Shown: piece after piece, positions 1-9,889 of the stretch
Layout: each line of letters begins with the position of its first letter
How positions within the stretch are numbered: the first letter of the stretch is position 1
Source of the DNA: Lysobacter sp. yr284
GTDB lineage: Bacteria; Pseudomonadota; Gammaproteobacteria; Xanthomonadales; Xanthomonadaceae
DNA length: 64,000 nt
Direction: 5' to 3'
Assembly (NCBI RefSeq): GCF_900107375.1
Contig: NZ_FNPT01000020.1
Location: 31,552-95,551 of the forward strand
Notes under the pieces: model-generated
Database searches by the model: none
What the model was told of the DNA's origin: nothing
The model's input: only the letters and a program-made list of their open reading frames with translations
Position numbers and translations under genes: made by a program

Positions 1-2
1 GG

Positions 3-3000
3 TGGGAGAAGGCGCTATTCGGCAAACCCATCGAATGTAACGACTTCTTCGATGGGTTCGCGCGGGTGGTCAACAATCTGCATGCGGGTCTCGAAGATGC
101 CTCAGGCGAGCGAATCCTGCGCTTCACCGTCAATAAGGGCCGGACCGAATGGCGCGAGCGTTTCAACCACGACGCCGGCTGCTTCTTCTCTGCCATGTAT
201 CGCGGACTGCGGGACCTGATGGGGGCAAAGGTGGATTGGAAGGTCACGCGTATGACCGCGGCCGATCTTCCAGATCCTCTGTTTGACTTCGAACGCTTCA
301 TCGCCAAAGAGCGCGAGATAGCCGAGAGTCGGAACAAGAAGTTCAAGGCCGTCACATCACTCGGGCGCCAGGCTTTGCAGATCAAGTTCGATGTCGAGCT
401 GCTGAAAGTGGCTTCCGGCACCGAGATCAAGGTCAGCAAGACGCAGCTCCTATGGAGCTACAGGCCCGCGTCGATCGGCCTGTCGATGGTCGCGGACATG
501 CGCCGCCTCTTGGACAAGGGCGCGGTCGGCTGCTCGGAAGTGCCGCGGCGCTTGGTCAGCAAGAAGGGAGGGGTGCAAAACGTGTCGCTGCTGGACACTG
601 GCACCTTGGAGGCAACCTACTCCACCGACGCCGGCTCGCTCATTCCTGCGGTCAACAAGCTCCGCAGCTTGCGGCATGAGATCAAGTCGCGGATCAAGGA
701 CCTCGCGGACGAGGGCCGGCTGAGCCCGACGCAGCGCGATGAAGTCAGGGGGGCGTGGGACTCGTTCGAACTGGACTATATCAAGGCGATGGAGGACTTT
801 GTCTCCACCGGGCTGCATGGCGAGGCCGTCATGCGGCAGGCCGAGTCCTTCAGCGCGTTGCTGAACACGCTGATGGCGCATGCCCGTGGCGATGTCTGCC
901 GTTCGCGCTTGGTCTCCGAAGTTCTATCGGTCGGCACGGCCCGAGTAGCTGGCGACAACCCGACGCTGATCATCCCGCCCTGGCACCCCGAGCGCATGAA
1001 GGCGCTGGCGGTGAAGACCCGCCGCGTTGCGGGTTTCGCCACCCACTTGCTCTCCAGCGGCAGCATCCTCTACGGCGACCGCGAGATCTTCATGCGCGAG
1101 CTCTCCGACGAGATCGCCCATCCGTTCTATCCAGAGATCGCGGTCCTGAACAAGGGCGGTTCGCCGAAGTTGGTCAGTGAGAGCAGCACCGTCAACGGCT
1201 ACAGCCTCTTGGAGGCACCCATCCGCGGCGACGAAGACGCGATGAGCGACGTGGATCCCGCCGCCGCGGCCAAGCAGGCGAGAGAGCTTTTGGAGCGCTA
1301 CGTCGGCTTGCAGCCCCATGAGGCGTCGAACCTCAGTGTCGTGCTCTACGACGCCGACGCGGCCGAGCTACCGCTGGCGACGGTGCGCGAGCTGTCTTCG
1401 ATCCAGGAGGGCGGCAAGTTCCAATGCAGCGTGTCGGTGCGCCACGCCGACCAGGCGAAGCTTCGCAGCGTCTACGGCGAGCTGGTCAACAAGGCCGGCG
1501 ATGATCCGGATCTGCCCGTGGTCAGTGAGACCAGCGACAACTTCATCTCGAAGCTGCGAATCGCCGTCACGCCTATCTCGTCGACTCCCAGCGAGAGCGC
1601 GCATGGTTTCAAAGCGTTCGATGTGGCCTTCCTGCATGACGTGGTCGCCCGCTCCGCCAAGGAGGAGTGGCTGCCTGTCGCCTGGACCAACGATCGCCCA
1701 AGCCTTGAGCACGCGCCTTCGCGCTGGTCCTATCGCAGCGTGTCAGGCGAAGACGAGCTCAAATCAACCACGTTCCTGACCTGCCCATGGCAAACCGCAT
1801 CGGGATGGGCCTATGTGACCGCCGTGGCCGCGGTCTGCAACCAGACCGATGCGGTCCCCGACAAGCGATTCTTGCCCGCCCGGCGCATCTCCCTGCAAAG
1901 TCAGGAGCTGGCCGCGTTGATCAAGGACGCACACGAGCTGGCGGAATGGGTCGCCACCTACGACGAGCTACTCGACAAGCGGCAGCTGCAGCACAACGGC
2001 ATCACCGTCGTCCGCTACCGTCGCGGCTCCACCAACGGCCGCAACATGATCGTGAGCTCCACCTCCGAGCTTCGACTTCTAGGCGTATTGGTGCGCCGCC
2101 GGCTCGACGAGCTCAAGCTCCAGCTCACCCCGGACGAGATCAACGCTACCGCTGACAAGGCCAAACGCGATGCGCTCTCTGTCTCTGGCGACATCGTCCT
2201 GCGCGCGGCCAAGCGTGGCGTCTCCACCGGTGAAATGATTGGCCTGGTGCTCAGCCGCCATCTGCTGGCCGAGGAGTTCAAGGCGCTCGCCAGCAGTGGC
2301 CAAGTATTGACGGCTTACTTCTTGCTCGACGACTACGCGAGCTGGCTTTCGCAGCCGGAGAGCCGTATCGCCGACATTCTTGCCATCAATGTAGAAGAGA
2401 GAGAAGAGGGGATCCGTGTTGCCATTTCGATCGTCGAGTCGAAATATGTCGGTGCCGACGGCCTAGCCGCGGCGCGCCGCAGCTCAAAGGACCAGTTGCT
2501 GCAGACGCTGGACAAATTCCGGGAAGCGCTCTTTGGTGACCCCGGCCGGCTCGACCGCGACGTGTGGCTCGCTCGGCTTGCTGACATGCTCATCGATGCC
2601 GATATCCCGCCGGGTATGGCCAGCCTGATGGAGCGTGCCCGCTCGAAGCTTCGCGAGGGAGATGTGGAGATCTCACTGCGTGGCTACTCTCAGGTCTACG
2701 TCCATACTTCGGATGCAGGCTTTGGATCAGCCTCCGAGCAGGAGCTCCTGTTGGACGAGAGCGGCGTCAAGGCTTGGCAAGAAGTCTTCGATCGGGAGGA
2801 TCTGAGAAAGCTTGCCGAAGCCTACGCCAAGAACGCGGGAAGCCTGGCGGCGCGAGCCGGCCTCGGCCCCCACGAGCCCTGGATGGGCCACAGTTTCAAG
2901 AAGCCCGCCCCTCGCGTACCGTGGCTTTCGTCGGTGGATCAGCTCGCCAATAGTGCGGGTGAGGCCACGATGGAGGTTGTTGCGGAGGAATCCCTAGTTT

Positions 3001-4301
3001 TGGGAGAGGCCGATGCCCCGGCTCAACAGCCTCCGACTTCTGCGCAAAGCCTGCCTAAGGACAATGCCGAGCCAACAGCTGCAGCCCCAGCTCCTGCGCC
3101 CGCTGCATACCTCGACTCCGCTCTTGCTGAACTCGTCGCTTCCAAGTTCGCAGTTGGCGCGCAATCCGATGCCGAACGGGAGGAGTGGGCCCAGGATGTC
3201 ACCAAGAAGCTCAAGGCCGCTCTCAACAGCTATGGTCTGCAGGCGGCGGTCCTCGGCACGCGTCTGACGCCCAATGGCTGTCTGGTGCGCCTGGCTGGTT
3301 CCGACCGGCTGCGCGTTGAGGACATCGAGAACAAGCGCACGCAGCTTCTGACCACTCACGCGATCAATCTCGTCACGGTACAGCCCAAGCCCGGTGAGAT
3401 CGTGGTGACGGTCGCCGGCTCCAAGCGCCAAGCAGTGTCGCTCTGGGAGCTCTGGTCGCGCCGTGAGCTCAATCGCAATGTCGCCGGCATCAACACCTCT
3501 TTTCTCTTGGGCCTCCAAGAGATCAACGGTGCGCTGCTGTACCTCAACCTGGGTGCGGAGTTTGGCGGGCTTTCGTCCCACGAGCCGCATTCGCTGGTGG
3601 CTGGCGCCACCGGCAGTGGCAAGTCAGTACTGATTCAAGCCTTGCTTCTGGACATCGCAGCGACCAACCCCAAGGACTTGGCGCAGATCATCTTAATCGA
3701 CCCCAAGATGGGCGTTGACTACGCTCCTTTGGCGGACTTGCCGCACATGCGCGACGAGATCGTCACTACTAAGGAGAAGGCCAGCGAGGTTCTCGAAGCG
3801 TTGGTGCAGGAAATGGAGGATCGCTATCGTGCGTTCGCCAAAGCCCGCGCCCGCGACCTTCCCACCTACAACTCCAAAGTTTCGGCAGAAGAGCGCTTGC
3901 CGATGGTGTTCCTGATTCACGACGAGTTCGCGGACTGGATGCTCGATGACGCCTATAAGGGCGCTGTGGGCGCGGCAGTGCAGCGCTTGGGCGTGAAAGC
4001 CCGTGCGGCCGGTATCCACTTGATCTTTGCTGCTCAGCGCCCCGACAAGGACGTGATGCCGATGCAGCTTCGCGAGAACCTGGGAAACCGCCTGATCTTG
4101 AAGGTATCCAGCGAGGCGACTTCCAAGATCGCTCTCGACCGGCCCGGAGCCGAGCTGCTGCTAGGCCGTGGGCACTTGGCAGCCAAGCTCAATGGCGAGC
4201 AGGGCCTAGTCTTCGCGCAGGCTCCGTTCCTGTCGGATCAGGACATCGAAGCCGCAGTGGCTGCAATCGCCACTGACATCGCGGATGGAGGCACTCAATG
4301 A
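3..4301 (+). CDS. Nuclease-translocase fusion with C-terminal FtsK-type motor (DptH/SspH-like), 5' end outside window
   Basis: The frame is open from the first complete codon at base 3 with no stop, so the gene begins upstream. A GTG at 66 lies in frame but has no convincing ribosome site. Counting from 66, the C-terminal third is an FtsK/SpoIIIE motor. It has Walker A GATGSGKS near residue 1180, a hydrophobic strand ending in HDE near 1280, and a following AAQRPDKDVMP segment. Around residues 770-793 there is Asp770 followed by a strand ending in E791-S-K793, which fits a PD-(D/E)xK nuclease core. I infer a DNA-translocating nuclease. The position beside phosphorothioation genes suggests a restriction component like DptH or SspH, but the name is not proven. 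The next gene starts at the ATGA overlap. An alternative is a generic FtsK-family defence ATPase. Confidence 0.7.
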   Translation, partial: WEKALFGKPIECNDFFDGFARVVNNLHAGLEDASGERILRFTVNKGRTEWRERFNHDAGCFFSAMYRGLRDLMGAKVDWKVTRMTAADLPDPLFDFERFIAKEREIAESRNKKFKAVTSLGRQALQIKFDVELLKVASGTEIKVSKTQLLWSYRPASIGLSMVADMRRLLDKGAVGCSEVPRRLVSKKGGVQNVSLLDTGTLEATYSTDAGSLIPAVNKLRSLRHEIKSRIKDLADEGRLSPTQRDEVRGAWDSFELDYIKAMEDFVSTGLHGEAVMRQAESFSALLNTLMAHARGDVCRSRLVSEVLSVGTARVAGDNPTLIIPPWHPERMKALAVKTRRVAGFATHLLSSGSILYGDREIFMRELSDEIAHPFYPEIAVLNKGGSPKLVSESSTVNGYSLLEAPIRGDEDAMSDVDPAAAAKQARELLERYVGLQPHEASNLSVVLYDADAAELPLATVRELSSIQEGGKFQCSVSVRHADQAKLRSVYGELVNKAGDDPDLPVVSETSDNFISKLRIAVTPISSTPSESAHGFKAFDVAFLHDVVARSAKEEWLPVAWTNDRPSLEHAPSRWSYRSVSGEDELKSTTFLTCPWQTASGWAYVTAVAAVCNQTDAVPDKRFLPARRISLQSQELAALIKDAHELAEWVATYDELLDKRQLQHNGITVVRYRRGSTNGRNMIVSSTSELRLLGVLVRRRLDELKLQLTPDEINATADKAKRDALSVSGDIVLRAAKRGVSTGEMIGLVLSRHLLAEEFKALASSGQVLTAYFLLDDYASWLSQPESRIADILAINVEEREEGIRVAISIVESKYVGADGLAAARRSSKDQLLQTLDKFREALFGDPGRLDRDVWLARLADMLIDADIPPGMASLMERARSKLREGDVEISLRGYSQVYVHTSDAGFGSASEQELLLDESGVKAWQEVFDREDLRKLAEAYAKNAGSLAARAGLGPHEPWMGHSFKKPAPRVPWLSSVDQLANSAGEATMEVVAEESLVLGEADAPAQQPPTSAQSLPKDNAEPTAAAPAPAPAAYLDSALAELVASKFAVGAQSDAEREEWAQDVTKKLKAALNSYGLQAAVLGTRLTPNGCLVRLAGSDRLRVEDIENKRTQLLTTHAINLVTVQPKPGEIVVTVAGSKRQAVSLWELWSRRELNRNVAGINTSFLLGLQEINGALLYLNLGAEFGGLSSHEPHSLVAGATGSGKSVLIQALLLDIAATNPKDLAQIILIDPKMGVDYAPLADLPHMRDEIVTTKEKASEVLEALVQEMEDRYRAFAKARARDLPTYNSKVSAEERLPMVFLIHDEFADWMLDDAYKGAVGAAVQRLGVKARAAGIHLIFAAQRPDKDVMPMQLRENLGNRLILKVSSEATSKIALDRPGAELLLGRGHLAAKLNGEQGLVFAQAPFLSDQDIEAAVAAIATDIADGGTQ

Positions 4302-4987
4302 AGGTTGAAGAAGCGGCAGACACGATAGCCAAGTTTTTTAACGACTTGATCGGCGCGTGGGTGCCCGGCGCTGTCTTGGCGGTCGGCTTGGCGCTCATGC
4401 ATCTAGGCCCAGTTCAACTGCAATCGATGTTTAAGCTCGGCGATACGATCTCGGCTTCCCTCACATTCGCCGGCGTCCTCTTCGCGGTCGGGCACGCGCT
4501 GCTTGCTCTTCACGAGCAGATCTTGAAGAAGCTGCTCTCTAAATTCGGACTCGCCACACCCTTCGATGAGGCGGGGGCGAAGATGCGACAGTCTTATGAG
4601 TGGTTCGCCGAGCTAGTCAAAGTCCACCAGACAGGGGCTGGCGCGAAGGACTGGGAGTACAAAGACCTGCGGAGCGTGGCCCTCTCGGTTTCAACAGAGG
4701 CTGCCTCGTTGGGCCGTAGGTTCATGTTCATCTCGCTGCTTTGCAATGGCGTGGGGACTGCCCTAGCGATCCTTGCGTTCGACTTTGCAGCTTGCTCCTT
4801 GCTCTTTCCCCAGTTGCTGTTTGCTTACGATCACGCGGCCCCTTGGCTCATTCAGGCAATTTTGCTCTTGGGCATTGCGTTGGCGCTCTTCAAGCACGGC
4901 GAAGTATTCTACAGTCGCGCGATGGCGACTCCCTTTTCGGTCGCGGCCGCTGAGTTGAAATTCAAGAGGGACGCCAATGCTAACTGA
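4298..4987 (+). CDS. Small multi-pass membrane protein of unknown function
   Basis: The start ATG overlaps the stop of the motor gene (ATGA), so translation is probably coupled. The 229-residue product has hydrophobic stretches at roughly residues 17-37, 51-72, 143-178 (long enough for two passes) and 183-201. A soluble, charged loop lies between about 75 and 140. No catalytic motif is evident and I recognise no family. Its tight packing between the nuclease-translocase gene and the deoxyribosyltransferase-like gene suggests that the three form one module. A membrane-acting or membrane-anchoring part of that module is an inference only. Confidence 0.75.
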   Translation: MKVEEAADTIAKFFNDLIGAWVPGAVLAVGLALMHLGPVQLQSMFKLGDTISASLTFAGVLFAVGHALLALHEQILKKLLSKFGLATPFDEAGAKMRQSYEWFAELVKVHQTGAGAKDWEYKDLRSVALSVSTEAASLGRRFMFISLLCNGVGTALAILAFDFAACSLLFPQLLFAYDHAAPWLIQAILLLGIALALFKHGEVFYSRAMATPFSVAAAELKFKRDANAN

Positions 4988-5369
4988 GCCGTTGCTTAGA
5001 AAGATTTATCTGGCCGGCGGGTTCAGATCGAATTGGCAGGCTCAGGTTATGGCGCGCTTGGCCGGAGCGTTTGAGCTGCTCGACCCGAGCGCACACAACA
5101 TCCAAGATCCCGCCGAGTACACGCGATGGGACTTGGAGGCCGTTCGCCAATCCGACATCGTTTTGGCGAACATGGAGGCCTCCAATCCGGGCGGCTATTC
5201 GCTGGCGTTGGAAGTCGGATTTGCGAAGGCCTTGGGCAAGAGGGTCTTTATGGTCGATCAGGTCGAAGATCCGTCGGTGAAGCACTACTTTGAAATGGTC
5301 CGCCAGTGCTCCGAGCGCACTTTCCCGACGCTCGATGAAGCCCTCGATCACTTGTTGTTACTGGAGTAA
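4977..5369 (+). CDS. Nucleoside 2-deoxyribosyltransferase-like protein
   Basis: The 130-residue product resembles the nucleoside 2-deoxyribosyltransferase fold. It has an N-terminal strand ending YLAGGF, a mid segment R-W-D-L-E followed by SDIVLANM, and GGYSLALEVGFAKALGKRV. The Glu of ALEVGFA corresponds to the usual catalytic nucleophile. Such enzymes cleave or exchange the base of deoxynucleosides, and relatives occur as nucleotide-acting effectors in defence loci. The start overlaps the membrane-protein gene by 11 bases, which indicates one transcript. A housekeeping salvage role is less likely because the partners are defence-like and the protein is short. Activity is inferred from motifs only. 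Confidence 0.7.
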   Translation: MLTEPLLRKIYLAGGFRSNWQAQVMARLAGAFELLDPSAHNIQDPAEYTRWDLEAVRQSDIVLANMEASNPGGYSLALEVGFAKALGKRVFMVDQVEDPSVKHYFEMVRQCSERTFPTLDEALDHLLLLE

Positions 5370-5658
5370 GGAGATTCGTTGATGTCCTGCTACTCCCGAA
5401 AACTAGGAATCGCGCCCCCGCTAGGTCCGTAGGTCGGATGCCCCAATGACTAAACGCCGCGGCGAAAGGGCATCCACTTCGTCTCACTCCGTGCGATATT
5501 GACCCGATAAGCTGAGCGCTTAAGTTAGAGTGATCGGCTTAAGTGTCTGATTTTTCAGAAAATTCAGTGTGACGCTCCAATCGGTGTCAACTGCGCCAAC
5601 TGGACAGCTTGTCCAGCCCGGGGTAGCCGCTGGTGGACCTCGCCAGTTAGAATGTTTC
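5370..5658 (+). promoter_or_regulatory. Intergenic region before the phosphorothioation operon with paired GCTTAAGT repeats
   Basis: No convincing gene lies here. GCTTAAGT occurs twice, at 5518-5525 and 5537-5544, 19 bases apart, close to two helical turns. TTGACC at 5499-5504 could be a -35 element, but no good -10 is visible. The repeats could bind a regulator of the downstream operon. A GTG at 5569 is in frame with the next gene, but the family-like N-terminus begins only at the ATG at 5659. Confidence 0.35.
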
Positions 5659-6582
5659 ATGGCTACCGCTCGGCTACCGGACAAGCTCCAATTTTCAGGT
5701 CATGAGACCTTTCCGCTGCGACAGCTTTGGCTTCGCAAGGCTTATTTCGCAGTTGCCGAGGGCACCTCAGGGAACGTCTTCGGCGAAGAGGCCGCCATAC
5801 GCCGCTTTGGTGTGGGCAAGAACATGGTGTCGGCGATCCGGCATTGGGCACTTGCCTCCGAGGTGCTCGAAGAGGGCGCCGGTAATACTGTGCAGACGGC
5901 GCCGCTCGGCGAGATGCTCTTCGGCAAGCATGCCGTAGACCCCTACCTTGAACGACCTGCCACCGCTTGGCTTGTGCATTGGATGCTGGCAGGCATGGCT
6001 ACGCGCTCCACGACGTGGTATTGGGTCTTCAACCGCATCACTTCGCAGAGCTTCGATCGCAACGCGATCGTGCTCGCTTTGTCAGAGGTTGTGAGCGAGA
6101 AGCGGAGCCGGGTCTCACTGATAACGCTCAAGCGCGATGTTGAAGTGTGTCTGCGTTGCTATCTCACGCGGCGGGACGGCAAAGAGGTCGATGATGCTGC
6201 TGAGCCACTATTGGCCGAGCTCTCATTGATCACCGAAGGGCCCACCGGCACCTTCCAATTCCGCCGCGGACCCAAGCCCAACTTGCCCGACGCCTTGTTC
6301 GCTTTCGCGTTGAGTCAGTTCTGGGATCGCTGGGAAGAGACGACGGGGTCGTCGCAGAACACGCTATCATTTGAAGCCATCGCGCACGACTTCGGCTCGC
6401 CGGGGCGGGTTTTCAAGTTGGATGAAGCCGCGGTCGCAGAGCGACTGATGGGCCTCGAAGAAGTGTCTGATGGCGCGATGATCTGGACAGACAGTGCAGG
6501 CTTGCGTCAAGTCAGTCGTCCGCATGGTCGCTTGGATCCGCGTTCCGCTATGAAGTTGCTGCGGAGGGCGTATGTACGCTGA
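5659..6582 (+). CDS. sspB: DUF4007 family protein, SspB-like component of a DNA phosphorothioation system
   Basis: The 307-residue protein begins just before FSGHETFPLRQLWL, the conserved N-terminal signature I associate with DUF4007. This is why I start at ATG 5659 rather than GTG 5569, which would add 30 proline/glycine-rich residues. In Ssp systems the DUF4007 protein SspB works with SspC, SspD and SspA to install phosphorothioate and has been described as a nicking enzyme. No nuclease residues can be picked out by eye. The gene overlaps the next by 11 bases and is followed in order by the ATPase, PP-loop enzyme and cysteine desulfurase, which is what supports the name. Regulation may involve the repeats upstream. 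Confidence 0.68.
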   Translation: MATARLPDKLQFSGHETFPLRQLWLRKAYFAVAEGTSGNVFGEEAAIRRFGVGKNMVSAIRHWALASEVLEEGAGNTVQTAPLGEMLFGKHAVDPYLERPATAWLVHWMLAGMATRSTTWYWVFNRITSQSFDRNAIVLALSEVVSEKRSRVSLITLKRDVEVCLRCYLTRRDGKEVDDAAEPLLAELSLITEGPTGTFQFRRGPKPNLPDALFAFALSQFWDRWEETTGSSQNTLSFEAIAHDFGSPGRVFKLDEAAVAERLMGLEEVSDGAMIWTDSAGLRQVSRPHGRLDPRSAMKLLRRAYVR

Positions 6583-9500
6583 TCTGGCCGCACAGGTTCG
6601 AGTTAAAGCAAAATTCCAGCGCTCGGTGCGCCTGGATACGGACTTCGATCAATCCGATGCTCTCGATGGTTACGTCTTGCAGGCGAGTCCGCGTCATGCA
6701 TTGGAAGTAGTGGCAAAGCACGTTGCCCAGACTCAGCAGCGGGCTTTTACCTGGACGGGTCCTTATGGCGGCGGCAAGTCCTCCTTGGCCTTGGCCGTGG
6801 CGGCGCTTGCGGGTGGTGATACCTCCGGACGCCGCAAAGCAAAAGAGATCCTTCGGGTCCATCCCAACGAGCCAATTGCACACGTCTTTGGCAGCCGCAA
6901 GCCCTGGCTGGTGCTTCCCGTCGTCGGTCGCCGTGCCTCAGTAGAAGACGCTATTGGTAATGCTCTGGACACGCACGCGCCCGTGCGTGGTCGACGCCCT
7001 ATGCGCGATGGTCGGCGCGACGTCATCGCTGAGCTGGCACGGCGCGCAGAGACAGGCGAGCATGGCGGCGTGCTGCTGATCCTCGATGAACTGGGAAAGT
7101 TCTTGGAGGCGGCCGCTTCAGCGGGCGATGACATCTTCTTCTATCAGGAGTTAGCCGAAGCGGCGAGCCGAAGCGACGGCAGGCTCGTAGTCGTAGGCGT
7201 GCTCCATCAAGCCTTCGAGCAGTATGCCTCTCGGCTGGGACGTGAGGTGCGCGAAGAGTGGGCCAAGGTCCAAGGTCGCTATGTTGATATCCCGATTGTA
7301 GCGGGCACTGATGAAGTGCTGGATCTGATTGGGCGCGCGATCGAGACAAAAGTTGCGCATCCGAAAACGCAGCGAGTGTCCAAACACATCGCCGCTTCCA
7401 TCCAGCACCGCCGCCCCTCTTCACCGCCCAATCTGGCTGAGGCTCTGGATAAGTGCTGGCCGCTGCACCCAATCACGGCTGCGTTGCTGGGGCCCAGTTC
7501 GCGTCGCAAGTTCGGCCAGAACGAGCGCAGTGTTTTCGGCTTCCTCACTTCCGCTGAACCTCTTGGATTTCGTGAATTCCTAGCTAGTGGGGAGGGGGAT
7601 ATCGCCGAGGTCTATTACACCCCCGCGATGTTCTGGAATTACCTACGAGCCAACCTCGAAAGCGCAATTCTGAATTCGCCTGACGGACATCGTTGGGCGA
7701 TTACTGCCGAGGCAGTTGAGCGCGTCGAAGCACGTTTTGATGAGCCGCATGTTTCGTTGGTCAAAACCGCTGGACTCATCGAGTTGTTCCGTAATGGGTC
7801 CGGTGTCGCGGCTGATACGGACGTCCTGGCCGACTGCGTGCCTGGTTGGACCAAGAAGGAAGTTGAAAGCGCGCTGGATGAGCTGGCCCGAGCGAGTGTG
7901 CTGATCTACCGCAAGCACACTGGTGCTTGGGGCGTATTCGCGGGTAGTGATTTCGACATCGAGGCCTCTGTCTCTGCGGCACTGCAAACGATTGGCTCAG
8001 TTGACTTCGAGCAGCTCAAAGCCATTGCTCCGCTTCCTGCGGTTTCGGCTCGTCGCCACTACGTCGAGACGGGCACTCTCAGATGGTTTGAGCGAGAAGT
8101 CGTGCCGGCATCTGACGCAAAACGCTTTATGCGCGATCGCAAGAGTAGCGCGCGGGCTGGTCGGTTCGTGCTGCTCCTCCCCACAGCAGAGATGTCCGAT
8201 GTCAAGGCCGGCAAGCTTGCGGCAGAGCTCTCGCAGCAAGCCGATAACGGAGAGATCATCTTCTACGGCGTTCCGCATGGTCAGAGCGGCATCATGGAGC
8301 GTGCCGCGGAATTGGCCGCATTAGAGCACGTAGCCAAGAACAAGCCTGAGCTGGAAGGCGACTCTGTGGCTCGCCGTGAAGTCGAGGCACGCCTGCGGCA
8401 GGTGCGTTCCGACCTGGCCGGCGACCTGTCCGAGGCCTTCGGAGACGCGCACTGGTATTGCGCTGGTCGTCGCTTCAAGTCGGATGCTTCGCACGGGCTC
8501 TCGCCATTGGCCAGTGCAGTGTGTGGTGAGGTGTTCGGGGAAACCCCGGTCATCCACAGCGAATTGGTCAACCGCGACGTGCTCTCGTCCAGCGCAGCCA
8601 AGGCGCAGCGGAACTTGCTCCACCGCATGCTGGACTTCGGCTCCGAAGCGCGGCTGGGATATGAAGGCTTCCCAGCGGATGCGGGTCTTTACTACACCAT
8701 CGTGGCTGAGCTTGGTATGCATGCCAAGGTGGGCGCGAATTGGGGCTTCCACTCGCCTGAGCGAAATAAGGGCACTCGTTCGGAGTCGCTCGTTGCGCTC
8801 TGGGCGGCCACCAATGAAATGCTTGAGCAGACAAGTGATGCTATATCGCTTGCTGACATCTATTCGCTATGGCGCAAGGCACCCTTTGGCTTAAAACATG
8901 GCGTGATGCCCATCATCGCGCTGAGCTTTTTATTGGCCAATCGCAGCCGGGTTGCGGTCTATGTCGAAGGCACGTTCACGGCCGAGCTGACCGATGCCAA
9001 TGTGGATGAGTGGTTGCAAGATCCCAAGCGCATTTCCTGGAAATGGGTGCGGATAGATGCATCGGCCAAGCGCTTGCTTGTGCGGCTGGCTGATCAGCTC
9101 GAAGTTGCCGTGGGTCGCTCCGTGGCGGCTGATCCATTGGACTCGGCGCGCGCGCTGGTATCCCAGGCCCTTGCGTTGCCGGCCTGGACTCAACGCACTG
9201 CACGCGTGTCAGAGCGGGCGCGCGCGGTCCGCACGCTGCTGTTGCGTGCTTCTGACCCGATCAAGGTCATCTTCTCTGACCTGCCTGAGATGCTGGGGAC
9301 ACGTGATGCCGATTTGCTCGTCTCTCGCATCGGCGAAGTGGTTAAGGAGTTGGAGGGTGCTTATCCGACGTCGCTACGCACATTGGAAGGGCAACTGTTC
9401 ACCTCCCTCGATCACCAGGGTGACTTGAAGCACCTGGCACAGCGGGCTTCTGTCGTGCAAGGCATAACGGGTAACTTCCAGCTCGACGCCTTTGCGGGAC

Positions 9501-9889
9501 GCTTGAAGACCTACAACGGCACCTTGCCTGACATCGAAGGAATGATCTCGCTTGCCGTGAGCAAGCCGCCCATGGGTTTCACCGATCACGATCTGGACGG
9601 TGCTGTTATTCAGCTCGCCAAGTGGGCATTCGAGTTCCGACAGGTCGAAGCGCTCGCCATGGTGCAAGGACGTGATGCGTCCCGCCAGGCGCTCGCCGTG
9701 GTCCTCGGTGGTGGCCAGACGGTCTCGCATGTTTTTGATGTGAGCGTGCAGGAGAAGAAGGAGGTCTCAGCACTGGCCAAGAGGCTGTTGGAAGCCTCAG
9801 ACGGCAAAATCAAGCCCGACATCTTCCTGGCGGCGTTGGTGGAGGCAGGCACAGAGTTGCTTCGGCAGCGGGGAGGCAGTCATGACTGA
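6572..9889 (+). CDS. sspC: Large P-loop ATPase, SspC-like
   Basis: The 1105-residue protein has Walker A GPYGGGKSS at residues 63-71. A strand-rich Walker B, GVLLILDELGKFLE, lies around residues 165-180. The remainder is long, mixed alpha/beta and without another motif I recognise. GGAGG sits just before ATG 6572, and the start overlaps the DUF4007 stop by 11 bases. ATPases of this size with an N-terminal P-loop occur in Ssp systems as SspC and also resemble the PglY/BrxC group. The PP-loop enzyme and cysteine desulfurase that follow favour the phosphorothioation assignment. Its probable role is ATP-driven remodelling or targeting of the modification complex on DNA, which is an inference. Confidence 0.68.
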   Translation: MYADLAAQVRVKAKFQRSVRLDTDFDQSDALDGYVLQASPRHALEVVAKHVAQTQQRAFTWTGPYGGGKSSLALAVAALAGGDTSGRRKAKEILRVHPNEPIAHVFGSRKPWLVLPVVGRRASVEDAIGNALDTHAPVRGRRPMRDGRRDVIAELARRAETGEHGGVLLILDELGKFLEAAASAGDDIFFYQELAEAASRSDGRLVVVGVLHQAFEQYASRLGREVREEWAKVQGRYVDIPIVAGTDEVLDLIGRAIETKVAHPKTQRVSKHIAASIQHRRPSSPPNLAEALDKCWPLHPITAALLGPSSRRKFGQNERSVFGFLTSAEPLGFREFLASGEGDIAEVYYTPAMFWNYLRANLESAILNSPDGHRWAITAEAVERVEARFDEPHVSLVKTAGLIELFRNGSGVAADTDVLADCVPGWTKKEVESALDELARASVLIYRKHTGAWGVFAGSDFDIEASVSAALQTIGSVDFEQLKAIAPLPAVSARRHYVETGTLRWFEREVVPASDAKRFMRDRKSSARAGRFVLLLPTAEMSDVKAGKLAAELSQQADNGEIIFYGVPHGQSGIMERAAELAALEHVAKNKPELEGDSVARREVEARLRQVRSDLAGDLSEAFGDAHWYCAGRRFKSDASHGLSPLASAVCGEVFGETPVIHSELVNRDVLSSSAAKAQRNLLHRMLDFGSEARLGYEGFPADAGLYYTIVAELGMHAKVGANWGFHSPERNKGTRSESLVALWAATNEMLEQTSDAISLADIYSLWRKAPFGLKHGVMPIIALSFLLANRSRVAVYVEGTFTAELTDANVDEWLQDPKRISWKWVRIDASAKRLLVRLADQLEVAVGRSVAADPLDSARALVSQALALPAWTQRTARVSERARAVRTLLLRASDPIKVIFSDLPEMLGTRDADLLVSRIGEVVKELEGAYPTSLRTLEGQLFTSLDHQGDLKHLAQRASVVQGITGNFQLDAFAGRLKTYNGTLPDIEGMISLAVSKPPMGFTDHDLDGAVIQLAKWAFEFRQVEALAMVQGRDASRQALAVVLGGGQTVSHVFDVSVQEKKEVSALAKRLLEASDGKIKPDIFLAALVEAGTELLRQRGGSHD

